This document shows, piece by piece, positions 1-13,500 of a stretch of DNA of 64,000 bases (positions within the stretch are counted from its first letter, which is position 1; every line of letters begins with the position of its first letter). The stretch lies in NCBI GenBank assembly GCA_905250115.1, contig CAJNOI010000087.1, positions 66,248 through 130,247 of the forward strand, in the 5' to 3' direction. The translations under genes were made by a program, and so were the position numbers. The notes under the pieces were generated by a model. That model saw only the letters and a list, made by a program, of their open reading frames with translations, was not told the origin of the DNA and searched no databases. Source of the stretch: Adineta steineri (lineage: Eukaryota; Rotifera; Eurotatoria; Adinetida; Adinetidae).

Positions 1-3000
1 ATTCATTTAATTGATGGAGAAATGACAAAAATTAATAACGGTGAATGGAGATTATTGGAAGAATTAATTGGAAAGAAAACTGAACAAGAATCTCGTATTA
101 ATGAGACAAATATTGTCCAACCAACATTATTTGCTATACAAGTTGTATTAGCAGCTTTACTTGTTTCTTGGAATATTTATCCATCATTTATAATATCATA
201 TAGTGGTGGTAATCAAGCAGCTACTTTTGTTGCTGATCGTTTAAGTTTAAAAGAAACTGTTCGTATATTAGCTGTTTGAATGAGTGAAGAAGTAGAAAAC
301 AAACTTTTGAAAGGTATTGAACATTTGGCTTGTATTGTTGTTGTTAATAGTCCTCGTTCAGTCACAATAAGTGGTGATGAAAAAACTATTGATGAAAAAC
401 AACAAATTCTTTCAATCTCATACCCAAATATATTTAAAGCATATGTTCGTATTGAAAATGCATTTCATTCATATCAAATGAATAGATTTGATATTGAAAA
501 AGATGTGATTATCATTAAAAAATATTCGTGGATATTCAATAAAAGATCAAAAACAAATCTTCAATCCGATATGTGCAAAAGCAAAACTTTATTCAAGTGT
601 TACTGATGATAAAATCAATGATAATATACCAGTTGATAGTCAAATGTAAGACAAACTGTTCGATTTTATGATACTATAACATTAATTATAAAAGATGAAG
701 CAGCAAATATTTTTCTTGAAATTTCACCACATCCAGTTTTAGCAAAATCAATTCGTGAATGTTATGAATTAACAAATCAACAACAATCATCACCACCACT
801 TATTCTTCTAACATTAAAACGAAAAGAAAATGAACAAAGAACATTACTTACTAGTTTAGCACAACTGACAACATCATCTCATGTATGGCAACAATATTTT
901 CATACTCGTCAAATTTTACCGTTGAAAAATCATGAAGAATATTTTGATAATTTTCCATTATATAAATTTAATTTGAGTCCATGTTGATATGAATCAAAAG
1001 ATTCATCTATACAACGTTTAGCTAATCGTATTCAAACTCATCCATTACTTGGTATTCGTCAATTAAATGATCAGACAAGTGCAACATGGAAAAGTCTTAT
1101 TAATATTAATTTAGCACAACATTCTTTCTTAAAAGATCATAAAATTCAAGATGCAATTCTTTTCCCGGTTGTTGCTTATCTTGACCTTGCAACAGCTGCT
1201 TGTCAACAATTACTTTCATCAAAAGAAGATGATCAACAACAACAACCGACATTTATTTTTGTAGATGTTAAATTTGTTAAAGTACTTATTCTTAATGAAC
1301 ATGAATTGATGGAAGTATTTGCACAAATAATTATGCCAATGCGTGAATGGTATATCATATTTTGTAATCAAGATAATCTTAATAAATATTCATTAAATGA
1401 ATTTACTTTACATTCACAAGGTAAAATTGATTCTAAACAACAAAAATCATTAACAATACCTGATAGATGGACAACACAAGATATACGAAGTACTTATGCA
1501 CATCTTTCAACACGTGCTGATCCATATGCATCTAGTTTTGAAAAAATCAAAACATTACGTGGTACTTCAACTACAATTATATCTCAACTATCAAATGATG
1601 ATAATAATTGTTCATCTTATTATCTACTTCATTCATATCTAGTTCTAGTACCACGTGTTGAAACAACATTTCTTCCAGTACATATTCAAAAATTTATTTA
1701 TTCAAATAAAATAAAAATAAAAATCAATCAATCAACAAATATCGAAGTATGTGGAAATTATCATGATAATATATGTGGTATAGGCCAAGAAGAAATATAT
1801 AATCTTGATTTATGGATATTTCCAATAGATAATAAAATAGAAGAACCAATATTTACATTTGAAGGTGCTGTTATTCAACAAGTTCAAGGTGCACATTCTG
1901 GTCGATGGTCAATGAAAAAAACAATTTATGACAAATTAAATCTAACAACTGATTTACCTAATAAAGATCATAAACTATATTTAAATACAATTATAAAAGA
2001 TTATTGTATGAAAAGAGTATGGACTGATTCACCAATAATAAAAGATAAATCAGGTTTACTTCCATCACCCAAAATTATTCTTAATAATCAACTTAATTCT
2101 ATTAGTAATCAAGATTTAATTGAATCCATAGAACCATTTAATGAACTGGCTGCTTATCATGCTCAAATGGCAATTAAAAATTTTGATTTAAATCAACAAC
2201 ATCATCCATTATTAAATGCATGTCGTTCTCTTATTTCAACTTTACTTTCGGAACAAATAGTAACATGGCATTCAATACAACTTGGTTTTATTCAATTATG
2301 CGAACGTTTTCCTCGTTTAAAACCATTTTTAATCATATTAAATAAACATGGTTTACATTAAAAAGATATTCTTAATGGAGAAAAAAATGGATTAGATATA
2401 TTTTTTGGTGATGATGGAATTGGTCAAATTTTTCGTTCGATTTGTCAATATTTGCAATTACAATATGAACAACAACAAACGAAAGATAATTCATTTGAGA
2501 ATTATCAATTACGTATATTTTGGTTAACTGATAATGATTGTTCAGATATTTTACCTATTCTTGATTTTTTTCTGAATTTATCACAACAAATAGGTTTATT
2601 AATTGATTTGTATTATGTAAATTCTGATCCAACACAACTTGCAAATGCTCAACAAACATTTAATATATATATAATTAATCAAACAAAAAAGTTATCTATT
2701 ATTTATGATGAAACAATTGATTTATATGATAGTAAAACATTTGATATTATATTTTCTTCCAATCAACTTCAAGAAAATCAAGATTTAATAAATTCTTTAA
2801 TTGATCTTCGTCGTTTACTTGAATTAGTTCATATTCCTCTTTATTTTGATCTTACTTTTGGTTTTATTGATCAATGGTGATCATCTGATAATGTTGATGA
2901 TAATAATCGTGTATTAAATAATATTGGACAATAGACAAAACTATCAAAATGAAAATACATTAATTATCAGTCAAAAAACAACATCGAATGAAATATTACA

Positions 3001-4015
3001 AAGACTTGATGAAAGAAAAAATCAATCATGGTTAATATTTACTAAAGATAATGAAAATAATAAAAATAATTCATATTCATAATTCAACTGTAGATATTAT
3101 TTGTTCTTCAATATCAATTCTATTAACTACTTATAAACAAGTATCTATTATTTTTGCATGGCAACTTGATCAAGTATTATTGAATGAAAATAATGATGAT
3201 TTAGCATTGAAACAAAATGAAGAACTTCTACGTGCAACACTATCATGTATTCTTCAAATAATTCAAAGATCATCACCATATTTTTATCCATTTGTACACG
3301 TTCTTACAAATAATGCTCAATTTAATAATGATTCTAATCTTAATATAATTCCATCACCATTTATTGGTCTTGCACGAAGTTTAATAACTGAATATGAACG
3401 AAATCGATTAAAACTTACTGATCTTCAAACATCATTAAATAATAAATTAATATTTATTTATACTTTAATAGAATACATGATTAATTCAAGATATTCAACT
3501 GATACTTGTGAAGTTGTTCTTCGTCTTAATCATACAAATCAAAATGAAGTTCAACATTTAACATGGCATTATGAAATGTTACAAAAATATGTTGATGATG
3601 AACAAGAGAAATCTAAATTCGAACAAATTTCTATTGTTCCTAAACGAGAAGTTGATCAAAAATTATTTCGACCTTGTGTATTACCATCTCATTTTCTTTC
3701 TAAATTAGCATGGATTGAAGAAGATAAAGAAAAAGAATTATTACCATCAGATATGGTAGACTGATTTCGCTGGATTTTGTTGATCATATATCATCTCTCA
3801 TTCATATTATACTTAAAGAAACATTTGATCTATTTGTTCAACGTAAATTACGTGCTGTTGAACCAACAGTTAGTTATGAACCATCTCAAGTAATATAAGC
3901 ATGATTAAGATGTAATAGTGGTCAAGTTATGAGTAAAACTGTTTTTCGTATAACTTCATCTGATCAGCCATCGAATATTAATGAAAAATAATCGAATAAT
4001 TTATTAAAAGGTAAT
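1..4015 (+). pseudogene. Decayed, truncated type I PKS copy (AT to ER part)
   Basis: This stretch is collinear with 12525-17607 of the intact PKS downstream, on the same strand, and starts mid-AT domain because the window begins there. It covers AT, DH, the MT-like region, the structural KR and a fragment of ER. Damage seen: an in-frame loss of about 17 codons in AT followed at once by a stop (277-279); the AT serine motif SHSAG reads SYSGG; a frameshift near 604; a missing segment in DH just before 1360; a stop after 2359; further stops near 2880 and 2930; loss of most of ER (equivalent of about 16620-17360); stops near 3897-3905 and 3990. Homology ends at the splice junction matching PKS intron 3 (AAAAGGTAAT in both). 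KR and ACP do not follow. It cannot encode a working synthase. I infer an old tandem duplication; the 5' part lies outside the window. Confidence 0.9.
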
Positions 4016-4157
4016 CATATTTGATATTTTCTTTTCTTTTTTTTTTTTCGTTTCTTTTCGTTCTGTTTCGATCGCATCGAAATATTTATTCATACTCGAA
4101 AGAAAGGAAAAAAAAAGATATCCGTTGACATTTTTCACTTTTTCTCATAATTTTGCG

Positions 4158-4210
4158 GGTGGGTGTGGATGTATATCTCTTCTTCTTTTCCGTTCACATC
4201 TACACCCACC
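4158..4210. repeat. Inverted repeat with GT/CA-rich arms
   Basis: Arms at 4158-4172 (GGTGGGTGTGGATGT) and 4196-4210 (ACATCTACACCCACC) pair at 14 of 15 positions around a 23-nt loop. It stands out from the AT-rich surroundings by base composition. It could be a hairpin or one end of a decayed mobile element; nothing else identifies it. Confidence 0.7.
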
Positions 4211-4336
4211 ATCGATCCTAATAACGCTGACCGATACTTCTTTGTTTTATATAGTCGTATGTGATCAACTAGTATAGGAAAGAGATAAACTAAAAGAATA
4301 GAAATAAAAACACTTCGTTAGTCTTACTGCTGGACC

Positions 4337-4391
4337 CAAACTTAAATCCAAACCTAAACCGGCAACCCGTTTGAGTTTGAATTTGAGTTTA
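4337..4391. repeat. Imperfect inverted repeat
   Basis: Arms 4337-4359 and 4369-4391 pair at 18 of 23 positions with a 9-nt loop. All five mismatches are transitions, as expected for an old perfect palindrome that has decayed. It lies 127 bases after the GT/CA-rich inverted repeat, and both may belong to one relic element. Confidence 0.6.
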
Positions 4392-7300
4392 GTGCATGTC
4401 TACCTAGAGCTACACTTTCACCTATCCTTTTGTCTGAATTCATTGTGTAGTAATAGAATATATTTATCATCTATATATGTTTGTTATTCTCTTCTTCATT
4501 TTTGCCTTCTCTTTTAATAATAATTTCGATAAGAATAATTCAGGAAAAAAATTTAACGAATATTCGTTTAATTAAATGTTTGAAATAATGGTCGTCGTTA
4601 TTTAAACATAGAATTGTGTTCGTTCAATTGATTTATCGAAATATTTTCTATATTTCTCTAGTTTATTTAAGAAAATAGATGAAATTAAATATAAGGTTCA
4701 TCTAATGATTGATTATATCAATAGAAATATTTGATCTATCATTATCATCATGGATTTTATTGTCATGAACTCGGTATGAAGATTTCTAGTGTTTGATTTA
4801 TTCGATAAGAGATAATGCGTAATTGCTGATATAATACTGATAGTTAATCGTCTTGAGGATGAGTATATATTGTTTTTACTGTCTATTTGACATTGATATT
4901 AAAAGAAAATTGTTATTTTCTAACGAATTCTTCGATATTTCGATATGAAACTAAATCGAACGAGCATAAATCAATGATAAGAATGATCAATATATTTGAT
5001 AAAAGTTCGAAGAATATTTTCAAATAAAAGAAAAGCTCAATAAAAATATTAAATCTTAGACGAAAAGTTTTTTCCATTGTTCTTCTTTGATATTTCTATT
5101 TAAACATAATTTCTATTAATAACTATACCGAAAATATGAAAATATTTATGTAGTTATTTCTGAATCGATTTATCAAGGATAAGAAAAAAAAATATTTCGT
5201 TCCAAATATCGTTATTTGGACAACGAAGAAAAGTATGAGAAATATAATTAACTATCGTCGAAGAAATGAAGAATATGAATATTGAATCTTTCTCTATAGA
5301 AAAATATTTTATTATTATAGAAATTCGTTATAATCGATTGTTTTTTTAAGCGAAAATTCTTTCTTTTCTATTGATTTTTAAACATTTCTATAATTTTTAG
5401 GTAAGATTTTCATTAAAAACAATCACTTTATATTCTTTTCTTTTAACATAAAATAATAATACTAAGAAAGTTAAATGAACTGAATAGATATTTTACAATA
5501 AGAAAACATTTTCAAGTAACAACTCATAATTAAAAATCTCTTTCTAAATCTATATACGAATGAATTGAAAATATTCATCTATTATTTTATAAAAACCTTT
5601 TCATTCTATTGTTAATATATTGTACAATATTATATTTAAAGAAAATATGTTTCAATTTTTCTGATTCCTGCTATCAAATTATCGAACGTACGAGAGATTT
5701 TTTTAAGAATCTAAATTAAAAATTTGAGATTAAATCATGTTAATTAATCTACAATACATTTAATGCGGAATTTTTTCACCAGATTTTTAATCTTAGTGTT
5801 TAATCTTGTCTGTATAATAAGAAATTTTCGTGTCAATTACAACTGACCTTGGTTGTAAGAAAATTATCCGATGTACTCAAAATCAGTAATTAATCATCAA
5901 TGATTTTCTTCTTCGTTTTTAACGGTAAACTAGGAGATTATTTACACGTGAACTTTAATTTTACTGTTAAATTTAGAAGGTCTTATTACTAATTTAATTA
6001 ATTGATCAATGTTTTTATTATAAAATTGAATATTCACATTAATTTATACATAGAAATTATGTAATAAAATAGATAAATAATAACTCTATATGCAATTTGA
6101 TATATTGAGAAAAAAATAAATTTGAAAAAACATCAGTGAGAGGCGGAGTTATATATTAATATAAAATCATCTAAAATAAACTACGTGTTGTTCCAAAGAA
6201 ACGTTTTGAAACGAATGATTGTGATGACGAGCCTTATAGGACGATCATTTTTTTTAAAAATTATTCGATGTCATTTATGTCATAGTAGTCACATTCATAA
6301 CAAAACTAATCTTTTCTTTTTTTGCTTCAAATGTCTGTGATTCTATTTCACTCTTCAATTTATAAATTCTTAAATAATTAGTTTGTAGTTTATAACTGAT
6401 TAGTAAAATCAATGATTGAACACGTTGTCATGACATAAGAATGTCACTATGAAATTTGTCGGGCATTTTTATAGGATTTATTTTGTAATGGTGATAATTT
6501 AAATAACAGTTGAACAGAATGATTAGTATTTCAGTTCAATCTATAATATTTTAAGAGAATTAGAAATTAATAAATCTTGCCTTATATTTCGTGTAACACA
6601 AATAGTTTTTTTTATTTACGTACAAATTTGAGTAACTTTTTCATTGTCTTTTGTCACCTGTATCATTATGTGTCGAGGTTATTTTTCATTTGGCAGAACA
6701 GGAATTGTAGGATTGACTGTAGATATAATCTATGAACAAACAATTAATTAGAATTATTTTCTTCAAGTATATATTAAAAATGAATGATCATTTCTTTATC
6801 TTTGATTTCTATACGATACGAAACGGTCAATATATGTACACAAATAAAATCAATATTGATTTTATTTCGAAAGAGAAAAAGAAATTCTACAAATGATGCG
6901 TTTAAAATGAACAAGATAGATTTGATACTAAAATAGATCCTTTCAAATATATCATATTTACATTTATCTTTACTTACACTTGTTTTTTCATTATAAAACT
7001 TAGATGAACAAGCGTTTAAAATAAAAATTTGAAATGAATGACCATCATTAACTCTTTTTATTTTGATGATCATTTAATAGTTATTAGAACATAATGTTAA
7101 GATTTCTTGACTATATCATTTATTAAATCAGTTTTAACTCAACAAACAACTCACACTTATTATTTTCTCTTTCTCGAAGTTAAAGAAATTTTAATTGAAG
7201 TGATAGAATTACAGACCATTTATAATAGATCGCTGAATTGCAGATGAGTTTGATCATAAAGAAGGGCGATGTCGCTGGACAAGTCATTAGAAATCGAAAT

Positions 7301-9052
7301 AGTTAAAAAATCTAAGATAATTAATTCTATACTGAAAAATAAATAAGTAAATAAAGATTTTGATTGTATTTAAAAATTGAGTTGATTTGTCTTCCATAAA
7401 TAAAATCGACAGAATAACATTCTTTTTCTCTTTTCTTTACATGACTTATCTATGTGTTTTGGTTCATTGGTTTTCTTAACCACATATGCTTTTTAGTAAG
7501 AGCAATCAACGACAATATTAAAGAATAAACGTAAAGAAGAGTGACCTTATAGATGATTGTTTGACAGAACAAGAAAAAATGAGAATTGTAAGCTCTAGAA
7601 ATAATTTTTTTGTCGTTACGAACAAAATAACAAAATGCAACCACGTAGAAAAAAACGTGTCTCTCAGAATATTTTCAAATATCGAAATAAAACGACTTTT
7701 ACGTATCGAACCGTGTTCTAATCTTATCTTAAGATTTCGATTAACAACTGTTAAAAATAAAACATTTATATTCTGATATTCGAATAGCTGAAAAGAAAAT
7801 GCTTCATTTCAAATTGATATTAATATAATATAAAATAAAGAAGAATTTGATTATTTTAATTTTATCTCATTTCTTAAATAACTAATTAAACATTTCGAGA
7901 GAATCAAATTCTTTTTATTTAATATTTTACTTTATATTTGGAGATTGTTAGAATAAAATACTTTAATTATTCTCATTTAAGAAATGTAAATATTCAGTTT
8001 TAAGATGTTCGAACTGGAAAACATTTTCTATATGATATTAAGCTATTAGTATAAATGAGTTTAAATTCGACTTCCTAAGTCACCCATTTTATTAAAAATT
8101 TCTCTAATTAAAAGAAGATTTTGAATTTTATTCACATTTCTTATCTCAACCTTCAATCAATATTTATTTGAAAGAACTTTCTTTGATGAAATCTTCTTAT
8201 ATTTATTGAATAATTTCTTTGATAAATCCATACTAATTCGCATTGTCAAATTCGCTTTGTAACTCGAAATAACCTTAATTTTTAACTTTATTACTTTTCA
8301 TTATTTGAACTATTTTTTTGAATTTTATATTAAACTATAAAAAATATTCGACGTACTCAAAGGTATCCAGACAATGTAGGATAAGACCAATGAAAATTTT
8401 AGTTTAACTTGATAAAATCGAACAGATCAAGCAACTCTGTCGTTCATCACCTGAAATTGATAAGTAGTTCAATTCCTATCAATGAAATTTGTTCATCATT
8501 GAATTTTATCAAAACTTTTCAATCTCGTTTTAAAAGTGTTACTTGAAATATTTTGTAAAGAAAAAAATAATTTCTTTGTGTAATCATATGAAAGGAGACT
8601 CTTTCAAATCTTGTTTCATATGGTCAAAACAATATCATGTTTTTATTTTCAATATAACGCAAGAAAGAAAACGAACAAATACTTATGGACCATCGAGGAT
8701 ACAACAAGTATGTCTTTTATCTATTTGTAAGTGTTGGATAAGGATCAATCTTTATCACATCACCTATAAGAGATATATCGATAATGTAAAACTTTCTTCA
8801 TACTTATCGCCACAGAAACATCGGTGGATGTTTACGATCTCTATCTATATTGATATGATAGAAAAATCTTTCATTAATCTTATTTTTTCAACGCAACCGT
8901 TATTTTTCTTCTTACAAGTACTTATACTGTCAAGGAAAATATAAGTCCATTTTTTTGTATACAATAACATAAAAAGGTCGATTTGCTTTATTTCGAAAAC
9001 GTACGCACTTTTCAAATTTCAGATGGAAAATTATTCAAGTTAATACAAATAA

Positions 9053-9323
9053 GTACAATCTCAACGTCTCGACTAATCTCAATAGTTATTTCGTTGAGCA
9101 AGTTCACTGTCTATTACTGGAAATTGAAATATTATGCACTTTCTTCTATATTGATAATAATATAATTGATTTAATAGGACCAAAACACAAATGAAACGAA
9201 GTTGTAATTTCACAATGAAAATTATTGATGCCGTTGTGAATGTGTAGAATCTCGACATCTCTACAAATTTCAGTAGTTTATATAGGAAATTTATCATCTA
9301 TTGCTGGAAATCGAAGGATTATG
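9053..9323. repeat. Diverged tandem duplication, about 190-bp period
   Basis: The stretch 9053-9136 is repeated with many substitutions and a small length change at 9242-9323. Shared landmarks in the same order are an AATCTC-ACGTCTC-like block, TCTATT-CTGGAAAT, and a terminal ATTATG. No coding potential is evident. Confidence 0.55.
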
Positions 9324-9674
9324 TGTGCTATTCAATAATAAAAAATATAATTCTCTTTGTCATAGAGAAGAGTCCAGTAAGAATAAATTATTTACTTGCT
9401 TGTACATTGACTTCCGCTGATCCGTTCAAAAATAATCTCAATGGAGACGTATTATTTTCCATAAAACTTGACCAAAGGTAATCGAGAGTGAAGAATTCGA
9501 TTATGACATCAGTTTTTTTTAGAATTTTCCCTACAAAGGATAAGTTTTTATGAAAAAAATTTGTTTCATGAAGTTTGATCAACGCCAATCGAATTTGAGG
9601 AACTTCAATTTTTGAAGTCGATTGTTTGAAATTGTTTGATTAAATAATTTGCTGGTAGTTGAAGACATACCGTC

Positions 9675-9699
9675 TCTATGAGAAAGAGCTGAGCGAGTC
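9675..9699 (+). repeat. Dispersed repeat, also in a neurobeachin intron
   Basis: This 25-base segment (core GAGAAAGAGCTGAGCGAGTC) matches the reverse complement of 45354-45378 at 23 of 25 positions. The second copy is at the left edge of a MITE-like element in the last neurobeachin intron, so this copy is probably a fragment of the same repeat family. Confidence 0.6.
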
Positions 9700-10599
9700 T
9701 CTAGACGAGCACTATTTGTCACATACAGTTATGTTTTATCATGTAGTGCTGATTTTACTTCAATCAAATTCGATCGCCTAATTCAACTGTTAAATATACA
9801 CAACTTTATTTTATATTATTACTTCAACATCATGGATTCTCAAAAATGAAATTATCCTCAAGTAATCCAAACGAGTATCATCATTCAGTAAAAATCAACA
9901 AGTTCTTGATATTTTTACTCTTAAGCGAGATTGATACTTCTGCTCATAAATAATATTCATATATCGTCACAAAACTATTATGTGTACCCGCTGTGGTTTC
10001 AAGCTAAACCATATCACACATTTTGTAAATTATTTCAACATCTGCAATAAATTCATGATGGACAATCAAGCTTTAAAGTTCGATATAAACTTGATCCATT
10101 ATGAGAAACAATATACTCAATCTTAGGTGATTACAAAACACACATTTATAGAGAACACAAAACTTTTCTTTTATCTAAAGAACAATTTCATTAATAAGTA
10201 ATTATTTTACTACAGATAAATTCTATTGTTGTATATTTATGTGAAGTTGAAGGGAAATTTTATCGGCAATTACTTTGATATAATGTAATTCTATTCTATT
10301 CTTTTATATTTAGATCGACGAGAACGAAATATTCGGCGGTGGCTGTAGCTATAGACAAATAAATTATATTTGTCAATATATGTGGAAAGCATCTGAAAGA
10401 TCTTTTCTTTGCTGGCTTATGGAATGTGTTGGTGTCTGCTCTTTAGTCATATCCTCCCACCAACACTCACGATTTAATATTTTTTTTCTGTGATATTATG
10501 TGTTCTCGACATACAATAGTTTTCAATACTTTTTTTCAGATCAAAACCTCATCAGTTTTTATTACATTTCTTCCGATAATCAACTAGTTTATATCTAAC

Positions 10600-13500
10600 A
10601 TGTCTCAAATAATACCCTCCAGCACCTTCTTGGAACCAGTGGCTATTATAGGCATAGCCTGCGAGTTTGCTGGTGATATCCACTCTGCTAATGATTTATG
10701 GCATGCATTGGAAGAGAGTCGAGATGTCGGTAGCGCAATACCTCGTGATCGGGTTGATTTTGAATCATACTGCGCTCATATGTTCAATATGGATAATCAT
10801 GGACAGTTTCATGAAAAACTTATTCGTGCAGGATACTTCCTACCGAATAAGCAATGGGATATGTTTGACGCAAGTTTTTTTGGTCTATCCGATGCTGAAG
10901 CAGGCAGTATTGATCCATGTCATCGATTACTCATGCTCAAATTTGTTCATTTACTCGACGATGCTGGCTACACTATCGATAAAATGAATGCGTCACGAAC
11001 TTCTGTCCACATCGGACAGTTTTCCAATGATCATACTTACACAACATGTCGCATGAAGCCAGAACATCGATCCAGATTTCATGGACCAAATAGTTTCCTT
11101 TACAATGCTGCTGCTCGTTTATCCTATCATTTTAATTTGCAAGGTCCTACTATTTCGATGGACGTTGCCTGTTCATCGTCGCTGAGCGCAGCACATTCAG
11201 CTATACAAACTCTTCGTGTACGTGAAGCAGATATGGCTGTATGTGGTGGCGTAAATAGTATCTATTCTCCAGAGAATTTTCTATGGAGTTCGGTATCTGG
11301 TGCTGAATCACCTGATGGACGAAGTCGATCGTTTAGTGTTGATGCTAATGGTTATGCTAAAGGTAAAGTGTATATTGTCATACATCTACTGATATGTTTG
11401 AATGTAATTTCTAGGTGATGGTCTTGGTCTTCTTTTGTTGAAACGACTGACTGATGCTGAACGCGATGGTGATCGCATCTATTGTGTTATTCGTGATGCA
11501 CTTAGTAGCCAAGATGGAAATGAAGATAAGAGTAGCTATACTGTTCCATCGGGTGTAGGACAAGCACGTCTACTGACTGAAATTTACTCAAGAACAAAAT
11601 TTGATCCTCGGCACATTTTTTATGTTGAAGCTCATGGTACTGGTACTCCAGTGGGTGATCCTATTGAAGCAAACTGTTTAGGTCGATTTTTCAATCGATC
11701 ATCTCTTGATCCTCCATTATTGATTGGTTCTGTTAAGAGCAATCTGGGGCACACAGAAGGAGCAGCTGGTGTTGCATCACTTATCAAAATTGCCATGTGT
11801 ATGCACCATCGAACTATTCCACCAAGTATACAATTCACATCATTGAATCCGAAAATAGAAGCACAACGATACAATCTTCACGTTGTTCAACATTGTGTAC
11901 CATTTCCTCCACATAATATTGGTGAACCAATAGCTATAGGTATCAACTCGTTTGGTATGGGTGGTTCTACAGCACATGCCATTGTTGAAGAATATCAGCC
12001 AATTACAACACCAACCATTAATGAACATACATATGGTCATCACACTGAAAATCAGCGAGAAAATAAACAATATTTCATCTTTGTTTTCTCAAGTAAGTTC
12101 TGTGCAATCTATTCTTTTTCATTTTCTTAATAGTTACCAACAAATTCGTTGTTTTTTCGTTTCAGCAAAAAGTCGTCACTCTCTCAATGATCAACTGATC
12201 CAATTCAATCGTTGGTTAGAAACAAAACCAGTTAATAATATAGATGATGATCAAGCTTTTCTTCAACGTATATCTCAACAACTTCTTCTTAAAAGAACTA
12301 TTAGTTATCAACATTTAGCAATCTTTGTTTTTCTTAATCGTCAACAATTGCAAGAACAAATCAATGCTCTTCTTACTGAACAAACATTAGCAGGCCTTTC
12401 AATTGTATCACGTCCAACAAAACCATTATCACAGAAAATATGCTTTGTTTTTAGTGGTCAAGGTCCACAATGGTGGGCTATGGGTAGACAATTATATGAA
12501 AGTGAACCTATTTTTAATAAATGGATTCATTTAATTGATGGAGAAATGACAAAAATTAATAACGGTGAATGGCGATTATTAGAAGAATTAATTGAAAAGA
12601 AAAATGAACAAGAATCACGTATTAATGATACAAATATTGCTCAACCAACATTATTTGCTATACAAGTTGCATTAGCAGCTTTACTTGTTTCATGGAATAT
12701 CTATCCATCAGCTATTATATCACATAGTGCTGGTGACCAAGCAGCTGCTTTTGTTGCTGGTCGTTTAAGTTTAGAAGAAGCTGTTCGTATTGTTTATCAT
12801 CGATCGCGTCTTCAAAATCGTAATACACGGCAAGGTGGTCGTATGTTAGCTGTTTCAATGAGTGAAGAAGAAGTAAAAGAAAAACTTCTTCAAGGTATTG
12901 AACATCTTGTTTCTGTTGCTGTTGTTAATAGTCCTCGTTCGGTTACGCTAAGTGGAGATGAGAAAACTATTGATGAATTACAACAAATACTTACAAAATT
13001 TTATCCAAATGTATTTAAAGCTCGTCTTCGCATAGAAAATGCATTTCATTCTCATCAAATGGATCGATTTGATATTGAAAAAGAAATGTTATCATCACTG
13101 AAAGATATTGAAGGACTTCCTTTAGTAGATCCACAACATATTTTTCATCCAAAATGTGCTCAAGCAAGTCTCTATTCAAGTGTTGTTGGTGGTCGATTAA
13201 GTGATGAGACGCCCGTCGATGCTCGCTATTGGTGGTCAAATGTGCGACAATGTGTTCGATTTTATGATGCTATCACATCTATTATAAATGATGGCAATGT
13301 AAGTGTTTTTCTTGAACTGTCACCACATCCAGTATTGGCTACATCGATTCAAGAATGTTACCAGTCGATGAATCAACAACCACTTATTCTTCCGACTTTA
13401 AAACGAAAAGAAAATGAACAAATAACATTACTGACAAGTCTTGCACAATTAACAACATCATCTCATGTTTGGGAACAATACTTTCATACTCGAAATGTAT

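Larger units (their letters stand above)
4016..10599. other. AT-rich intergenic stretch, no supportable gene
   Basis: About 6.6 kb of AT-rich DNA between the PKS remnant and the intact PKS. Open frames on both strands (for example 6774-7073 minus and 8543-8944 plus) are short, low in complexity and show no domain or splice structure that I recognise. Inverted repeats, one diverged tandem duplication and one dispersed repeat are listed separately. A good splice acceptor (TTTTTTTCAG, ending at 10539) lies 60 bases before the PKS start codon, so a non-coding 5' exon of the PKS could lie in this stretch. Confidence 0.6.

Noticed and set aside
6774..9588. Several 60-130 codon open frames on both strands in the 4-10.6 kb spacer
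   Set aside because: AT-rich sequence gives such frames by chance; they show no motifs, no splice partners and no protein-like composition.
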